Shown: piece by piece, positions 37,865 to 46,020 of the stretch
Layout of the letters: every line of letters begins with the position of its first letter
Position numbering within the stretch: position 1 is the stretch's first letter
Source: Fibrobacteria bacterium
GTDB taxonomy: Bacteria; Fibrobacterota; Fibrobacteria; UBA11236
Length of the DNA: 64,000 bases
NCBI GenBank assembly: GCA_025360005.1
Contig: JANYDA010000003.1
Coordinates: 1-64,000, forward strand
Direction of reading: 5' to 3'
The notes under the pieces: model-generated
Database searches by the model: none
What the model saw: the letters and a program-made list of their open reading frames with translations, nothing else
What the model was told of the DNA's origin: nothing
Program-made: the position numbers and the translations under genes

Positions 37865-38770
37865 TCAGGGCTTGGCGGCCTTGGCGGGCTCCGGGGTAAC
37901 CTGGAAGTGACCCAGCTTGCGCAGGTTTTCCGTGATGCGGGCGGAGGAATGCGATTGGTTCAGCGAGTACAGATGGATGCCGGCGATGCCGTTCTTCAAA
38001 AGGTCCAGGCACTGGGCGGTGGCGAATTCGACGCCGCGCTGGGTCACTTCTTCCGGCTTACCGGCGCCCAGGAACGCCACCATGGAATCCGGAATGAGGC
38101 ATCCGGACAATTCCTTGAAGCGGGCCAATTGGCCCAAGGAAAGCACGGGCATGATGCCCGCCACCAAAGGCATGGTCACGCCCTTGGCCGCGCATTTGTC
38201 GCGGAACCGGTAGAAATTCTCGTTGTCGAAGAACATCTGGCTGATGGTGAACCGGGCCCCGTTGTCCTGCTTCAGTTTCAGGTAGTCGATATCGGTATCC
38301 GGGTCCGACGCCTCCATGTGCTTTTCCGGATAGAAGGCGCATCCGATTTGCAGCGCGAATTCCGCGCGGATGAATTTTATCAGATCGGAGGCATGGGCGA
38401 AGCCGTCCGGATGCGGCTTGAAGGTCTTGTCGCCTTTGGGGGGATCCCCGCGCAAAGCCAGCACGTTGCGGATGCCGGAGTCCGCCAGGGTTTGCAGGAT
38501 GTCCCGGAGTTCCGCCTTGGAGTGGCCCACGCAGGTGAGATGGGCCATGGTTTCCACGCCCAGCTCATCCTGGATACGGGAGACCAGATCGATGGTTTTG
38601 GAACGGGTGGATCCGCCGGCGCCGTAGGTCACGGAGATATAGTCGGGAGACAGCTTGGAGATCTCCGCCATGGTGGCGTAAAGGGTGGCCCAGCCTCCCG
38701 TGTTTTTGGGAGGGAAGAGCTCGTAGGAAAGGGTAGGCGTACCGTTATCGAGTTTGGCTAGGATTGTCAT
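37865..38770 (-). CDS. metF: Methylenetetrahydrofolate reductase
   Basis: 301 residues. NAD(P)H/FAD-dependent reduction of 5,10-methylene-THF to 5-methyl-THF for methionine synthesis. YELFPPKN, YISVTYGAGGSTR, LALRGDPPKGD, GCAFYPEKH and FFDNENFYRFRDKC are conserved. First gene of a three-gene operon with an aminotransferase and a methyltransferase; divergent from the MauE-like gene across 62 bp. Confidence 0.96.
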   Translation of the reverse strand: MTILAKLDNGTPTLSYELFPPKNTGGWATLYATMAEISKLSPDYISVTYGAGGSTRSKTIDLVSRIQDELGVETMAHLTCVGHSKAELRDILQTLADSGIRNVLALRGDPPKGDKTFKPHPDGFAHASDLIKFIRAEFALQIGCAFYPEKHMEASDPDTDIDYLKLKQDNGARFTISQMFFDNENFYRFRDKCAAKGVTMPLVAGIMPVLSLGQLARFKELSGCLIPDSMVAFLGAGKPEEVTQRGVEFATAQCLDLLKNGIAGIHLYSLNQSHSSARITENLRKLGHFQVTPEPAKAAKP

Positions 38771-38832
38771 ATTAAGGGTATGAAGATTAGCAATTCCGGG
38801 TCGGGCCTCCCATAAGTAAGTATTTTTCCCGC

Positions 38833-39546
38833 ATGAAAAAACCGGTTTTCATTGGCGCTTTCTTCTTCAGCATTCTTCTGGCCGCGGCCAACAACCTCAT
38901 CAGCAAGCACTCGGTGGAATGGATAGGGAGCCCGGAGGTTTTGGAAAAACCCTCCGGGTGGCCCAGTATGTCTATCGTACAAGGGATCCAGGCGGGATTG
39001 AAAGTGGCCTGGAAAGGCTTCCGGGAGCATGAAGTCCTGATCCTGGGCGGCCTCTTTGCCGTTATCGCGGTCATGTACGTGCTTGGGCGCAGCCGCAATA
39101 TCATGTTGGGCGTCATGATCCGGACAGTATTCCGCACCGCCTTGGGGCTCATGTTCCTGAGCGCGGCCTGGCCCAAGTTCGCCAGTCCCAAAGGCTTCGC
39201 CATCCTGGTGGCGCAGTACCAGTTCCTGCCGCATTTTCTGGTCAATGCCTTTTCCGTTTGGTTGCCGGCTTTCGAGATCACCGTCGGCCTGGGTCTCATC
39301 CTTACGCTTTGGGAAAAGGAATTCTCGGCCTTGGTGGGCGTGCTGCTCTTGATGTTCATCGTGGCTCTGGGCCAGGCCTTGGTCCGGGACTTGGGCATCG
39401 CCTGCGGGTGCTTCGATATCGAAGGTGCGCAGGATGCGGGGGACGCCTGGTTTTCCCTAATCCGGGATTTGGTGTTGCTGGTTCCCGTCGCCTGGCTGAC
39501 TTTGACCGGGGGCCGCCGCTACCTCCTTTGGCGGCGCGCCCGCTGA
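38833..39546 (+). CDS. MauE/DoxX-family membrane protein
   Basis: 237 residues, with about five membrane segments. The MauE/DoxX signature is visible in the C-terminal half: ALGLMFLSAAWPKFASPKGFAILV and LGIACGCFDIEG (Cys pair). MauE-type proteins help disulfide formation or electron transfer. The N-terminal ~90 residues contain one extra helix and a loop of unknown function. A strong terminator follows at 39598-39621. Confidence 0.8.
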   Translation: MKKPVFIGAFFFSILLAAANNLISKHSVEWIGSPEVLEKPSGWPSMSIVQGIQAGLKVAWKGFREHEVLILGGLFAVIAVMYVLGRSRNIMLGVMIRTVFRTALGLMFLSAAWPKFASPKGFAILVAQYQFLPHFLVNAFSVWLPAFEITVGLGLILTLWEKEFSALVGVLLLMFIVALGQALVRDLGIACGCFDIEGAQDAGDAWFSLIRDLVLLVPVAWLTLTGGRRYLLWRRAR

Positions 39547-39597
39547 AGCGCGTAGCGGAGCGAGGGCGGAACGCACCATTTGGTGCAAGGACCGCTT

Positions 39598-39621
39598 CCG
39601 GAACAGCCGCGTTCCGGTTTT
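39598..39621 (+). terminator. Rho-independent terminator after the MauE/DoxX gene
   Basis: Perfect 7-bp stem CCGGAAC / GTTCCGG around a 6-base loop, followed by TTTT. A separate palindrome GCACCATTTGGTGC lies at 39573-39586 just before it. Because the terminator would lie inside it, a start before 39622 for the next gene is unlikely. Confidence 0.8.
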
Positions 39622-39738
39622 AAGCGCGCCCCTCCTGCATTCTATTTCCCGATTGGCGTTATATTTGGGGCATGGGGTGCAGCCGTCGCACCGGGAGGAT
39701 TTGCCCTGTTCGATTCCGCTTGCTGGCGCCTGGCGCCG

Positions 39739-40653
39739 ATGCTCCTGCTTTGCATCCTACCCGTCCGGTCCATGGATCTGTTCCTATCCGCATCCGAAGG
39801 GTATACCCATTATGATGCGGTGGATTTCAACCGCGTGCTGACCTTGATGGAGAAGACAACCAAGGAAAAAGGATTCAATCCCTATGCCGTGAACAAGTTC
39901 GACGGCCACCCGCAGAATGCCTTGACCTTGGGCGTGAAGCGCGGCCCGTGGGCGTTGGGGCTGGAGGCGGAGTTCTGGGTGGAGAAGTTCACGCAAACCG
40001 AAGTCCCTTTCGATTTGGAAAATGCGGAGCGCGATTACCGCGTCACCTGCGATTCCCTCCGCAACCCCAATTACAAATCCAAATCCCTGTTCGGATGCAT
40101 CGAGGCCTCGGAGACTTTCGATTTCCTTCCCATCACCTTGCAACTGTCCTATGCGAAGGAATTGGCGCCTTGGTTCCGCGTGGGCGGAGGCTACGGCGCC
40201 GGCATTCTGGCAGGCTCGGCGCATATAGAGATGACGGCCAAATACTACGGGGCCAACGCCATCCCGGACGATCATATCGATTTCCAAATCTGGCCGGGCG
40301 TCAACATCGTCCAGAAGGCCTTTGCGGACGCGGAGTACCTGCCTTGGAAATGGTTGGGCATAGACTGGCGCGTAGGCTGGCGCATATCCAGCGTGCAGGG
40401 CCTGACCCTGAGGAACCAGCAGGGTTCTTCGAGGATTTTCAGCAGCGTGTTCCCGGACGCCAAGGACGGGGCCCATATGTACTTCCAATCCTTTACATCA
40501 AATCCAAATGACGATAAGATCTATGTGGGCACGGAGGCGGATGCGCGGGCCAAGGCCGAACATGAGCCCGGATCCAGCTTCCATCTGGTCAATGGCGATT
40601 TCACCGGATGGTTCGTGGCCCTTAAGCTCAACCTCTACTGGAGGGACATATGA
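39739..40653 (+). CDS. Outer-membrane beta-barrel-like protein
   Basis: About 304 residues from the ATG at 39739; a CTG at 39706 has a much better GGGAGG site 7 bases upstream and would give a cleaner signal peptide, so the true start is uncertain. A hydrophobic stretch (MLLLCILPV) starts the protein. The rest alternates hydrophobic and polar residues in barrel-like strands, with aromatic ends such as GPWALGLEAEFWV, WFRVGGGYGAGILAG, WLGIDWRVGWRI, and a terminal FVALKLNLYWRDI. Likely exposed in the outer membrane; function unknown. Its stop overlaps the next start as ATGA. Confidence 0.7.
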   Translation: MLLLCILPVRSMDLFLSASEGYTHYDAVDFNRVLTLMEKTTKEKGFNPYAVNKFDGHPQNALTLGVKRGPWALGLEAEFWVEKFTQTEVPFDLENAERDYRVTCDSLRNPNYKSKSLFGCIEASETFDFLPITLQLSYAKELAPWFRVGGGYGAGILAGSAHIEMTAKYYGANAIPDDHIDFQIWPGVNIVQKAFADAEYLPWKWLGIDWRVGWRISSVQGLTLRNQQGSSRIFSSVFPDAKDGAHMYFQSFTSNPNDDKIYVGTEADARAKAEHEPGSSFHLVNGDFTGWFVALKLNLYWRDI

Positions 40654-41855
40654 AGCCGGTAACTCACAGGATACCCCCCGGTTCCGGAAGGCGTCCCGGC
40701 CGGTGGACGATGCGCGCCGCCATTGCCGCCTCCGCTCTGGCGGCCTTTGCGGCCATGGGCGCCGTTTCCGCCATTTCAGCGATTTCCATCTGCTGGCTTT
40801 CGGCCTGTAGTAAGCCCAGTTCCGATTTCGGAACGGCCGCCCAGATAGTGGACAAGGACGGCTTCGTGGTCCTGGATCCCGGCAAACCCTCCGACAGCCT
40901 GCGCTTCGCGTCCCTTAACATGAGCATCGGCTTCCCGGTTTCCCAGCTGTTGTTCACCAACATGGATGATACGGCCGTGGCCTATGTGGTCCTGGACTCC
41001 CTATTCAAACGCTATCAGCGCGGAATTCCCAGCGAACGGCTCAAAGGCATGGCCCAGGCCATCAAGGATCTGAATCTGGACGTGGTGGGGCTCCAGGAAG
41101 TCATGTCCTTTACCAAGGACGGCATCAAGATCAACGATTTCCTGCCCGAACTGGTGCAAGCCATCAAGGATGCGGGCGGACCCGCTTATATAGCCTACAG
41201 CAATCCCCTGAACGATACCCTGCTTTCCGGCCGATTGGACGGGAAGCGCATAGACATTGCCTTCCACGAGGGGAATGCCATGCTGGTCCGCCCCGGTTTC
41301 CAAGTGCTCGATAGCGCCCGCTTCATCTATTTCTCCCTGCTTCCCATCCCCACCAACAAAGGCACCAAGACCCAGCGTTGCCTGGGCTATATGAAAATCA
41401 AGAGTCCCAACGGCATCGTATGGCAGGTCTATAATACCCACCTGGAAGTCTTCGAGGAATTCAGCAGCGGGCAGGCCCTGGAATTGCGCAAGATAGTCGA
41501 CAGCCTGAAGGTCAAGGATGCCAGCGGGAAGGATGCCGCCCCCCAAATCGTGATCGGGGATTTCAATGTGGATCCGAATACCAACGCCCACTCCGTGATG
41601 ACGGAAGGCGGGTTCCGGGATACCTGGGATCTGTTGCCGCACGATTCCGCCTTTACCTGCTGCGTTGCCGCTAGCGCGCTCTGGAACCCGGACACCACCT
41701 TCTCCAACCGCCGCATCGATTTCATCTTCGCGCGCCATATCGTCAAGGTCCTGGATCATGAAATCGCCCTGAAGGAACCATTCCTCACCTCCACGGGAAC
41801 GCGCTTGCTGGCCACCGATCATCGCATGGTCTGGACCCGGATCGTGGGCCAATAG
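40650..41855 (+). CDS. Endonuclease/exonuclease/phosphatase-family lipoprotein
   Basis: 401 residues from the ATG at 40650 (ATGA overlap); an ATG at 40710 would give a shorter, more normal signal region. Lipobox LSAC near residues 50-53 predicts an acylated protein. EEP motifs: GLQEV, NTHLE, IVIGDFNVDPNTNAHS, RRIDFIF and the terminal ATDHRMVW (catalytic Asp-His). Could be a nuclease, sphingomyelinase-like or phosphoinositide phosphatase-like enzyme; not resolvable here. Confidence 0.87.
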   Translation: MKPVTHRIPPGSGRRPGRWTMRAAIAASALAAFAAMGAVSAISAISICWLSACSKPSSDFGTAAQIVDKDGFVVLDPGKPSDSLRFASLNMSIGFPVSQLLFTNMDDTAVAYVVLDSLFKRYQRGIPSERLKGMAQAIKDLNLDVVGLQEVMSFTKDGIKINDFLPELVQAIKDAGGPAYIAYSNPLNDTLLSGRLDGKRIDIAFHEGNAMLVRPGFQVLDSARFIYFSLLPIPTNKGTKTQRCLGYMKIKSPNGIVWQVYNTHLEVFEEFSSGQALELRKIVDSLKVKDASGKDAAPQIVIGDFNVDPNTNAHSVMTEGGFRDTWDLLPHDSAFTCCVAASALWNPDTTFSNRRIDFIFARHIVKVLDHEIALKEPFLTSTGTRLLATDHRMVWTRIVGQ

Positions 41856-41860
41856 CAGCC

Positions 41861-42283
41861 ATGTCCCAACCGGAATCTGCGGATACGGTATATGATCCAA
41901 TCCGCAAACGCCAAGTAGCCGCCACCCCGGAAGAAGCCGTGCGGCAGGCCGTGCTCCGCTACCTCATCGACACGCTCAAGGTTCCATCCAATCTTATCGG
42001 GGTGGAGTATTCCCTGGCCAACCTGGAGCCAGGCAATTTCCGCCGGGTGGACATAGTGGTCTGGCGCCCCGGCCGGGGCCAATTGGCGCCTTGGCTGTTG
42101 GTCGAATGCAAGGAACCGCGCGTGCGCATAGACGATGCCGCGGCCCTGCAAGCGGGCGGTTACCTGAAAAAAATCCCCAGCCGATTCGTGATGCTTTCCA
42201 ATGGCGCGGATACCCGTTACCTGGAGCGGAACGGAGACGGCTACGCCTTGGCCCGTGGGCTGCCTTTCTACGCTCCGGAGTGA
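41861..42283 (+). CDS. Stand-alone HsdR N-terminal-like nuclease domain
   Basis: 140 residues. Matches the type I restriction HsdR-N domain: EEAVRQAVLRYLIDTLKVP, then a PD-(D/E)xK core with IGVEYSLANLEPGNFRRVDIVVW and LLVECKEPRV, followed by a YLKKIPSRFVMLSNG strand. Such stand-alone domains are common and their role is unclear. No HsdM or HsdS genes are nearby, so it is not a complete restriction system. Confidence 0.85.
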   Translation: MSQPESADTVYDPIRKRQVAATPEEAVRQAVLRYLIDTLKVPSNLIGVEYSLANLEPGNFRRVDIVVWRPGRGQLAPWLLVECKEPRVRIDDAAALQAGGYLKKIPSRFVMLSNGADTRYLERNGDGYALARGLPFYAPE

Positions 42284-42299
42284 AGCGCGGCCTTGATGC

Positions 42300-42447
42300 C
42301 CGGTTCCGCTTTCCCGGTTTACTCGACGCCGGCACTGGACGCGGATCAGGACTTCCCCGGTCCGGCGACGGGCTGCGGCACATCTCCGTACTTCAGGACT
42401 TCGGGTCCGCCCTAGGCATGGATGCGGACGGCTTTCATGTTGGGCAT
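42300..42447 (-). pseudogene. Remnant of an MDR-family quinone oxidoreductase N-terminus
   Basis: Reading leftward from the ATG at 42447, which retains an AAGGAG site, the translation MKAVRIHA then GGPEVLKYGDVPQP is the classic start of zinc-less quinone oxidoreductases. An amber TAG replaces the usual Tyr codon between those two pieces. A one-base loss in the Pro-Gly codons then shifts into GEVLIRV, and homology fades soon after. The rest of the ~320-residue gene is gone; the HsdR-like gene occupies the space. The remaining 276 bp up to the next gene (42448-42723) show no gene. Confidence 0.65.
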
Positions 42448-42723
42448 GGATTCTCCTTGCATGGTTTTGCGAGCCGTGTTCGGCGGCGGCGTCTTCCGTC
42501 AAACTAAATTTTAGTGCGGACAAGCGCGGCACGGAACGATTGAGGACCGTAATCCATTTTCTAAATTCGTTGCGCCTGGATTTTTTCCTCCCGGCGGCGG
42601 CGCTTTCCCGTCCGGGGCTGTTTAAGAAGCGTGTGGATTGCAATTCGGCGGCATTACCGCGTTTTATGAATGCCATCGCGGGGTTTTTCCGGGGCGAGAT
42701 CGCTCCGATGAAGGATAGGGAGT

Positions 42724-43809
42724 ATGAAAACCAGCGGTATGATTTTCCTTATTGCGGCCGGAGCGGGGTTTCTCTGGCCGCTGTCCGGCTGGGCCGCTGC
42801 ATCCAAACCGGCGGCGGAACATCCCGCTCCCGAAAAAGGCGCCAATGCCGCCAAACCCGTCGACAACGATTCCACTCGGGGATTCATCATGGAGATGAAC
42901 GACAATGCGAATGTCGATCTCCGCGCCGGGATGGACAGGCGCTATTCCCTTTCGCCGGGCCTGTTGTTGAATCGGCAGAGACGACCTTACCATGGCTTAC
43001 AGCTGTCGTTGTGCTTTAACCATGCCGCCGCGCTTTGGGGCGGGCAGATTGACCTGTTGGGCAATAGCGTGCGCGGTCCCTTGGACGGCTTCCAATTCTC
43101 CGCCATCGGCAACCTGGCCGGCGATTCCGCGCATGGAATCCAAATGGCGCCGGTTATGAATATCGCCAACGGCACCCTCAAGGGCGGGCAGGTGACGGCG
43201 GGCATGAACGCGGCTCGCGATGTGCAAGGCGCGCAATTGGCCGCGATCCTGAATACGGCCAGGGACGTGGACGGTTGCCAAATCGGGTTGGTGAACCTGT
43301 CGCGTGATATCCGTAACGGTATTCCTTTCGGTCTCGTCAACTACAGCCATACCGGCCTGCACAGCCTTAATCTTTGGACGGACGAGTCGGGGTTCCAGCA
43401 CGTAGGCCTGCTTTCGGGCAGCCGCAACTTCTACACATACCTTTCCGCCGGCGGCGACTGGGCCGCCTCCGGAAGGGCATTGGCATTGGGTGCGGGCATG
43501 GGCGGGCAGATCCCGCTGGGGCCCTGGTTCGGAGCGGCGGACCTAGGCGTCACCGCAATCCGCTATGATTATGATTTCCAGCGGAATGTTCCGGATTTCT
43601 ATGGGAAGGCCCCGGAGTTGTACAAGCTGACGCTGACGGCGGGACGCAAGCTCGTTCCCTATGTCTCCGCTTACGCGGGTTTATCCATGAATGTGTTCTG
43701 GGATCAGAACGACGGACTGTCTTTTCCCATCGGCCATTACCAGAATAAATGGGCCGATGACGTTTATGCCTGGCCTGGCCTGAGCTTGGGATTGCGTCTG
43801 GGCCGCTAG
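42724..43809 (+). CDS. LA_2272-like surface repeat protein
   Basis: 361 residues with a signal peptide (IFLIAAGAGFLWPLSGWAAA). Residues about 90-210 form repeats of G-x-Q/F-x-[SA]-x-[IL]-x-N-x-A, for example GFQFSAIGNLAGDSA, GIQMAPVMNIANGTL, GGQVTAGMNAARDVQ, GAQLAAILNTARDVD and CQIGLVNLSRD, as in LA_2272-type surface repeats. The last third is a beta-barrel-like tail ending LSLGLRLGR. Probably an outer-membrane protein. Its stop abuts the RIO kinase stop. Confidence 0.75.
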   Translation: MKTSGMIFLIAAGAGFLWPLSGWAAASKPAAEHPAPEKGANAAKPVDNDSTRGFIMEMNDNANVDLRAGMDRRYSLSPGLLLNRQRRPYHGLQLSLCFNHAAALWGGQIDLLGNSVRGPLDGFQFSAIGNLAGDSAHGIQMAPVMNIANGTLKGGQVTAGMNAARDVQGAQLAAILNTARDVDGCQIGLVNLSRDIRNGIPFGLVNYSHTGLHSLNLWTDESGFQHVGLLSGSRNFYTYLSAGGDWAASGRALALGAGMGGQIPLGPWFGAADLGVTAIRYDYDFQRNVPDFYGKAPELYKLTLTAGRKLVPYVSAYAGLSMNVFWDQNDGLSFPIGHYQNKWADDVYAWPGLSLGLRLGR

Positions 43810-44661
43810 CTAACGGCCCCATTCCTTTTTCTTGAGGATTTTTTCCTCGTGTTCCAATCGCGCATCCTTGATGGCCGAGAGGACTCCGCCCACATTGGCC
43901 GCCTGTTGGCTTCCTTGGTAAACGCCGGTGAATTCGGTCTCCGGGGAAAGGTTCCCGCGTTGATAGGCGGCCCAGATTTCCTTGCCGAACTCGGTGGCCA
44001 ATAGCTCGGGAGCGAAGGCGCCGAAATAATCCGCCATATTGCGGACATCCCGTTCCAGCATCATGCCGGCGCTGTTGTTTCCCCCTGCGTTCACGGCCTG
44101 GGGCAGATCGATGATAACGGGTCCGCTTGCGTCCACCAGCACGTTGAACTCGGAAAGGTCCCCGTGGATGATGCCGGCCGCGAGCATCCGCACGATTTGC
44201 CGGATCAGGATTTTATGGTATTCCCGGGCAACGTCGGCTTCCAGCGAAAGGTCATTGAGGCGCGGGGCCGGATAACCCTCCGCATCCACGATCAACTCCA
44301 TGATCAGTACGCCGTCGAAGAATCCGAATGGCTTGGGAACGCGGACTCCCGCCGCCGTCAGCTTGTAGAGGGCATCCACTTCGGCGCTGATCCAGGACGC
44401 TTCGGCTTCTTTCTGGCCGAAGCGGGTGCGTTTCCCGATCGCGCGGGCAGTGCGGCTGTTTTTGACCGAGCGGCCTTCCTGGTATTGCACCGCTTGCTTG
44501 AAGCTGCGATTGTTGGCGTCCTTGTAGACCTTGGCGCAGCGCAACTCTTCGCCGCAACGGACTACGTATACCTGGGCCTCTTTGCCGCTTTTGACCTCGC
44601 CCATCACCTCGTCGATGATGCCGTCTTCCATGAGCGGCGCGAGTCTTTTGGGGATTTTCAT
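43810..44661 (-). CDS. RIO-family serine protein kinase
   Basis: 283 residues with an AGGA site. RIO catalytic motifs: SGKEAQVYVV (P-loop), Lys44 in CAKVYK, HGDLSEFNVLV with Asp169 and Asn174, and the metal-binding Asp186 in IIDLPQAV. RIO1-like kinases occur in many bacteria without a settled substrate; eukaryal relatives act in ribosome maturation. No ribosome gene is next to it. Confidence 0.9.
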   Translation of the reverse strand: MKIPKRLAPLMEDGIIDEVMGEVKSGKEAQVYVVRCGEELRCAKVYKDANNRSFKQAVQYQEGRSVKNSRTARAIGKRTRFGQKEAEASWISAEVDALYKLTAAGVRVPKPFGFFDGVLIMELIVDAEGYPAPRLNDLSLEADVAREYHKILIRQIVRMLAAGIIHGDLSEFNVLVDASGPVIIDLPQAVNAGGNNSAGMMLERDVRNMADYFGAFAPELLATEFGKEIWAAYQRGNLSPETEFTGVYQGSQQAANVGGVLSAIKDARLEHEEKILKKKEWGR

Positions 44662-44719
44662 GGATTCCTGGCGCCGGTCCGCGCATTAAGGGGCCGAAAC
44701 CAGGAAAGGTAGTTCCGAA

Positions 44720-45361
44720 TCAGAAATTGTAGGTCAAGCGTAAGGAATTGAGGCCGATTTGCACACCTACTTTTTTATCCCAATCATCAAGATCCGCCTG
44801 GTATCGGCGGCGCCTGGAATTGCCCACGCGGTTGAGGATGATCCCGGTGGTGATCAAGGCGGGCGTGGCCACGACCAAGGCGATGTATCCGACCATGAAA
44901 GTAGCGAACCCCTTGTCGGAGGTTCCGGTCGCATTGCCGTATTGGTCGTAATGTTGGCTGTTCGCTTGATTCAGGCCGGTGGTCATCAGCAGGATGCCGC
45001 CGGCACCACAGGCGATTCCGCCCATTAGAAGGCCGAATCCGGTGCTCTGCATGCGCCGGAAATGATCCCGCCTCTCCGTCATTTCCCCGATATCGGCCAA
45101 AGGCGCGGCTTTGCGGACGTGCGTCGCTGCAGCGGGCGTCTGGATGAAAACGGTGTCATGCTTGGCGGCGATGGGAGCCGAAGGGACCGGATTGTTTTGG
45201 GCCAGCAGAACCGGACTTTCCGAAGGCATATTCAAGCGCGGGGAGGGATCCCAAACGCTAGCATCCGTATTCATAACCTCACCGAGCGAGAGGGTGAAGC
45301 TGGAACAGATAATCGCCGCTGGAATACTTAACATCTTCAAATTAGAGCGAATGGAATCCAC
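44720..45361 (-). CDS. Hypothetical membrane protein with two helices
   Basis: 213 residues from GTG 45361 (GGAG upstream); ATG at 45334 is an alternative. A signal peptide-like start is followed by a disordered stretch (residues 30-95), then two membrane helices (GLLMGGIACGAGGILLMT and FATFMVGYIALVVATPALIT), an Arg-rich turn, and a terminal VGVQIGLNSLRLTYNF. The aromatic terminus resembles outer-membrane proteins but a barrel is not evident. No family recognised. Confidence 0.65.
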   Translation of the reverse strand: MDSIRSNLKMLSIPAAIICSSFTLSLGEVMNTDASVWDPSPRLNMPSESPVLLAQNNPVPSAPIAAKHDTVFIQTPAAATHVRKAAPLADIGEMTERRDHFRRMQSTGFGLLMGGIACGAGGILLMTTGLNQANSQHYDQYGNATGTSDKGFATFMVGYIALVVATPALITTGIILNRVGNSRRRRYQADLDDWDKKVGVQIGLNSLRLTYNF

Positions 45362-45569
45362 TTAGATTCTCCGGTTTTCAGTGTGGGTACGGACGCGTGT
45401 CAAAAGGAAATTGCCTGCTGAAATATAGTTTGCCGTTGCGAATTCGACGATTGGACGGGCGCGCTCCTGGGCTCGCTGCCGGGATTTTACGGACCAAGCT
45501 TGAGGAGAGGGGATGGGCGATTCCGCGCGATTATATTTTACGGAGCCCTGCCCACGCCGGAAGGATGCC

Positions 45570-45710
45570 ATGAAACGTAATTACCGGGACGTCTATTCCT
45601 GGCTGTTGGGCACCAGGGATGCCCATTCCGTTTATCGGAACGTCGGCTTCGGGCCTTTGTCCAATCCGGAAAACATGATGATGCTGAAGAAGGAAAAGAT
45701 CCGCCCGTGA
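45570..45710 (+). pseudogene. Remnant of a GNAT acetyltransferase C-terminus
   Basis: 46 codons from the ATG at 45570, which has a GGAAGGA site. WLLGTRDAHSVYRNVGF and the following P-L-x-N-P-E-x-M-M pattern match the terminal motif of many GNAT acetyltransferases (L-x-T-x-D-A-H-x-L-Y-x-x-x-G-F-x-P-L). The acetyl-CoA-binding segment that should precede it is absent, so this is a truncated gene. It could still be expressed as a short peptide. Confidence 0.6.
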
Positions 45711-46020
45711 AAAAGACATTCGGGAAAAATGCCGCGGGCCTGAGGCATGGCGCTTTTCTTTTACTGGCGACCCCATCTTCCCAATATCAATTAAGCGCGA
45801 TTTACCCCATTTATAAGTAAGCAGCGGTAAGCGGAATGCGCTTGCCGGAATCTCGTTTCATAGCCGTAATTATTGAGTGAAAACAAACACCTGTGTTTGC
45901 GGGCATTTTACTTAAAGGAGAAAATTGGGATAAAAACATTCATTTTGGGGAAGCAAAAAGTTCATTTTTAGCAGCGGATAATATATAGTTTATGCGAGGT
46001 TCCATTGCCCGGGAGATTCC
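45711..46020. other. AT-rich intergenic region upstream of the secreted-protein cassette
   Basis: 310 bp, clearly lower in GC than its surroundings, with no gene. It holds a stem at 45826-45846 (GGTAAGCG / CGCTTGCC, one wobble pair) and a perfect dyad at 45884-45899. A TAATATATAG-like -10 region lies near 45980, some 40 bp before the ATG at 46021. Probably the control region for the cassette. Confidence 0.5.
45884..45899. promoter_or_regulatory. Perfect 16-bp dyad, operator candidate
   Basis: CAAACACCTGTGTTTG: two 7-bp arms with a 2-bp spacer. The 2-base gap suits a protein-binding site better than an RNA hairpin. About 120 bp upstream of the 46021 gene. Confidence 0.45.

Noticed and set aside
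37907-38761. Long + strand reading frame opposite metF
   Set aside because: metF is certain on the other strand; the opposite frame has no ribosome-binding site or family features.
42540-43019. + strand reading frame before the LA_2272-like gene
   Set aside because: It overlaps the supported gene from 42724 in another phase and shows no signal or homology.
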